DNA from: CANDOC01 sp965261725
GTDB taxonomy: Bacteria > Pseudomonadota > Gammaproteobacteria > Pseudomonadales > Endozoicomonadaceae
Assembly (NCBI GenBank): GCA_965261725.1
Contig: CBDHDU010000008.1
Span: 1 to 64,000 of the forward strand
DNA length: 64,000 nucleotides
Direction of reading: 5' to 3'
The position numbers and the translations under genes are program-made. Positions 62,244-64,000 of this stretch are shown one piece after another. The stretch's first letter is position 1; each line of letters starts with the position of its first letter. Under the pieces are notes generated by a model, which did not search any database, was not told where the DNA came from, and saw only the letters and a list, made by a program, of their open reading frames with translations.

Positions 62244-62579
62244 TTACGCTTCCTCAGTTTCAGTTTGTTCCGCTGTCAGCGTTCCCATCACCTCACCGCG
62301 AAAGCCGTAAATCACGCCCGCACCGGCATAACGCACCAGTTCCACCTGACGTTCCATACCCGGCTCAAAACGCACAGCAGTGCCTGCCGGAATATTCAGC
62401 CGGAATCCACGGGTATCTTCGCGATTAAAAGATAATGCGGCATTAGTCTCATAAAAATGATAGTGGGAACCAACTTGTATGGGCCGGTCACCGGTATTGG
62501 CGACGGTAACCGTATAGGTTTCCCGTCCATGGTTAATATTGAGCTCGCCAGGAGCCGTAATGAGTTCGCCGGGAATCAT
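62244..62579 (-). CDS. ureB: Urease subunit beta UreB
   Basis: 111 residues: MIPGELITAPGELNINHG, VGSHYHFYETNAALSFNRE and GTAVRFEPGMERQVELV are the UreB signature. Structural subunit of the (ABC)3 urease. Spaced 31 bp from ureA. Confidence 0.97.
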   Translation of the reverse strand: MIPGELITAPGELNINHGRETYTVTVANTGDRPIQVGSHYHFYETNAALSFNREDTRGFRLNIPAGTAVRFEPGMERQVELVRYAGAGVIYGFRGEVMGTLTAEQTETEEA

Positions 62580-62610
62580 GATATTCCTTCCCTGTTATTA
62601 TGCCGCAGGT

Positions 62611-62913
62611 TTATACAATGGGATTATGAACAGTGACGAGTTTCGTGCCGTCGGGGAAAGTCGCCTCCACCTGCACTTCATGCACCATTTCAGGGATGCC
62701 ATCCATCACCTGATCGCGGGATATCACTTCACGCCCTTCATTCATGAGCTGCGCAACTGTTCGGCCATCACGCGCGCCTTCCATAATATGCATGGAGATT
62801 AAAGCGACAGCTTCCGGATAATTCAGCTTAACGCCACGACCAAGGCGTCGTTCAGCAACAATTGCAGCGGTATATAGCAGGAGTTTGTCTTTTTCCCGGG
62901 GAGTGAGTTCCAT
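62611..62913 (-). CDS. ureA: Urease subunit gamma UreA
   Basis: 100 residues from ATG 62913 (MELTPREKDKLLLYTAAIVAERR), the standard length and start. LNYPEAVALISMHIMEGARDG and VQVEATFPDGTKLVTVHNPI are conserved. The in-frame extension to 62994 overlaps the sigma-54 promoter and is not coding. Confidence 0.97.
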   Translation of the reverse strand: MELTPREKDKLLLYTAAIVAERRLGRGVKLNYPEAVALISMHIMEGARDGRTVAQLMNEGREVISRDQVMDGIPEMVHEVQVEATFPDGTKLVTVHNPIV

Positions 62914-62955
62914 GTAATGCTCATATCTGGATATTGTTTTTATAATTTCTGGTAT

Positions 62956-62971
62956 AGCAAGTAGCACGCCA
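62956..62971 (-). promoter_or_regulatory. Sigma-54 promoter of ureABCEFG
   Basis: The minus strand reads TGGCGTG-CTAC-TTGCT, matching the RpoN consensus TGGCACR-N4-TTGCW at all but two weak positions, with GG and GC exactly 10 bp apart. Transcription would start near 62945, about 32 nt before the ureA ATG. Confidence 0.7.
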
Positions 62972-63026
62972 ATTTCTGCATATACTACAGTCACTTAGGC
63001 AAGCCATGACGGCAGCATAAAAATAC

Positions 63027-63041
63027 GCACCATAATCGCGC
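63027..63041. promoter_or_regulatory. NtrC-like binding site, proximal
   Basis: GCACCATAATCGCGC has one perfect half of the NtrC consensus GCACYA-N3-TGGTGC; the other half matches at 4 of 6. It lies about 90 bp upstream of the inferred transcription start, a normal enhancer distance. Confidence 0.55.
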
Positions 63042-63068
63042 ACCAACAATACAGCATTACTGCGAAGC

Positions 63069-63083
63069 GCACAATTATAGTGC
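63069..63083. promoter_or_regulatory. NtrC-like binding site, distal
   Basis: GCACAATTATAGTGC; its reverse complement GCACTATAATTGTGC fits GCACYA-N3-TGGTGC with one mismatch. It is 42 bp (four helical turns) from the proximal site, centre to centre, so two NtrC dimers would bind on the same face. Confidence 0.6.
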
Positions 63084-63097
63084 AAGAACACCAACTG

Positions 63098-63943
63098 TTA
63101 TGTATTCCAGATTCTGGGCCGACAAGCCTGCCGACCATTAACCAGTGGTCGACATAACATCCAGACCTGCTCAAACAGTGCACGGGCACGGCGGGATGAA
63201 TTGCCCAGATAACGAACAATGAATACCCCGGCACGCCAGCTCAGTGACAGCTCCTTTCCAGCCGCCAGTTGCTGGTGCCATTCTTCTATCGGTGGCTCAT
63301 GCTCAACAGTCGCCAGCAGGGTTCCGAAGACTGATTTCCCATATAAGCCCGGCAGGCAGTGTTGCCGTAAGCTATCAGCACTAAAATCCAGCCGCTCACA
63401 GAATATCGGGCACTGATCACGATATATATTCAGCGTTTGCAGCAAGTGACCTTGAGTAAATGACTCCCCGGATGCCTGACGCCCCAGACACACAATATCC
63501 CACCCAATGTACTGCCCACTGCCGCTCAGTCGAATATCTGTTTTTAGTGAACCCTTGCCGCCATCATAAAGAATTGTTTCTTGTGGTAACCATTCCAGAC
63601 AAGCCTGGTCATCAACATTAATTTCAATAACCTGCTGTTGCCGGTGACCAGAATGATTAAAATAAACCTTACCAGCTCCTGGTGTTGTAACCAGACCATG
63701 AGCCCCGGCTCCCACAGTTACCAATTGCCGCAACTCATCACCAGCCACCAGCCCACCGGGGGGATGCAGCACATATAAATGTGCCAGATCACGGCCTTCC
63801 GGCCAGAATGGGCGTTGCAGACGCAGCGGACCATAATGCCGGGTGCGCCCCAGACGCGTTATGCCATTATCTTCCTGCAGATTAATCTCTAATCCTGCCT
63901 GCCAGTGCAAATCTATGGTATTTAATGCAGACTGATTCGCCAT
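63098..63943 (-). CDS. ureD: Urease accessory protein UreD (UreH)
   Basis: 281 residues from ATG 63943 (MANQSALNTIDLHWQAGLEI), two codons after another ATG at 63949. HYGPLRLQRPFWPEG, YVLHPPGGLVAGDELRQLV, TTPGAGKVYFNHSGHRQQQ and EWLPQETILYDG are conserved UreD segments. Scaffold for UreF and UreG on the apo-urease. 184 bp separate it from ureA, where a second promoter lies, so ureD may be transcribed separately as well. Its own promoter is in or beyond 63950-64000, which holds no visible gene. Confidence 0.95.
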   Translation of the reverse strand: MANQSALNTIDLHWQAGLEINLQEDNGITRLGRTRHYGPLRLQRPFWPEGRDLAHLYVLHPPGGLVAGDELRQLVTVGAGAHGLVTTPGAGKVYFNHSGHRQQQVIEINVDDQACLEWLPQETILYDGGKGSLKTDIRLSGSGQYIGWDIVCLGRQASGESFTQGHLLQTLNIYRDQCPIFCERLDFSADSLRQHCLPGLYGKSVFGTLLATVEHEPPIEEWHQQLAAGKELSLSWRAGVFIVRYLGNSSRRARALFEQVWMLCRPLVNGRQACRPRIWNT

Positions 63944-64000
63944 AATCATTCTTATTATTGTCTCTGAATATACTTTTCAATGAACTGCTTACAGCAATAA

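Overview
The window looks like a chromosome segment of a gammaproteobacterium, most plausibly an animal-associated member of the Oceanospirillales such as Endozoicomonas. I infer this from gammaproteobacterial housekeeping genes (rlmJ, slyD, grcA, an AbgT transporter, a ureDABCEFG cluster), many unrecognised secreted proteins, eukaryote-like zinc-finger proteins, and a very heavy load of insertion sequences. No rRNA, tRNA or CRISPR array was seen.

Layout. 1-6.3 kb: a decayed operon (unknown genes, a NurA-like and a HerA-like gene, all frameshifted) followed by two intact genes, a PD-(D/E)XK-like nuclease and a Ser/Thr kinase; the set resembles a defence or DNA-processing island. 6.3-8.7 kb: remnants of an ISAs1-type and an IS701/IS4-like element. 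8.9-21.8 kb: a calmer region with secreted unknowns, grcA, an SCP2 lipid-binding protein, rlmJ, a GNAT acetyltransferase, a secreted peroxiredoxin, slyD, a DUF2750 protein, a broken phytochelatin-synthase-like gene, a 157-bp MITE and a lipoprotein. 21.8-30.8 kb: an array of head-to-tail units, each starting with the same 45-bp terminus, carrying a zinc-finger passenger gene and ending in an IS91-type transposase cut at a different point; one passenger is a 1058-residue RING/TRAF-like, kinase-like and zinc-finger chimera. 30.8-46 kb: IS66-like, ISL3 (interrupted by an ORF-less group II intron), IS3, an unclassified DDE element and a third IS701/IS4-like copy, interspersed with a staphylococcal-nuclease-like gene, an AbgT transporter and a large secreted unknown. 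45.9-51.9 kb: acyl-CoA synthetase, two divergent secreted paralogues, an AraC regulator. 51.9-58.1 kb: IS630 and IS1595 remnants, a group II intron with its reverse transcriptase, a broken IS66 and a fifth IS91/zinc-finger unit. 58.5-64 kb: the urease operon on the minus strand.

How genes work together. UreABC form the nickel urease and UreD, UreE, UreF and UreG mature it; a sigma-54 promoter with two NtrC-like sites before ureA points to nitrogen control. The zinc-finger/IS91 units look like a mobile family that duplicates passengers and lets them exchange 5' domains while keeping the finger array and the transposase. All identifications come from reading the sequence; no database search was run.
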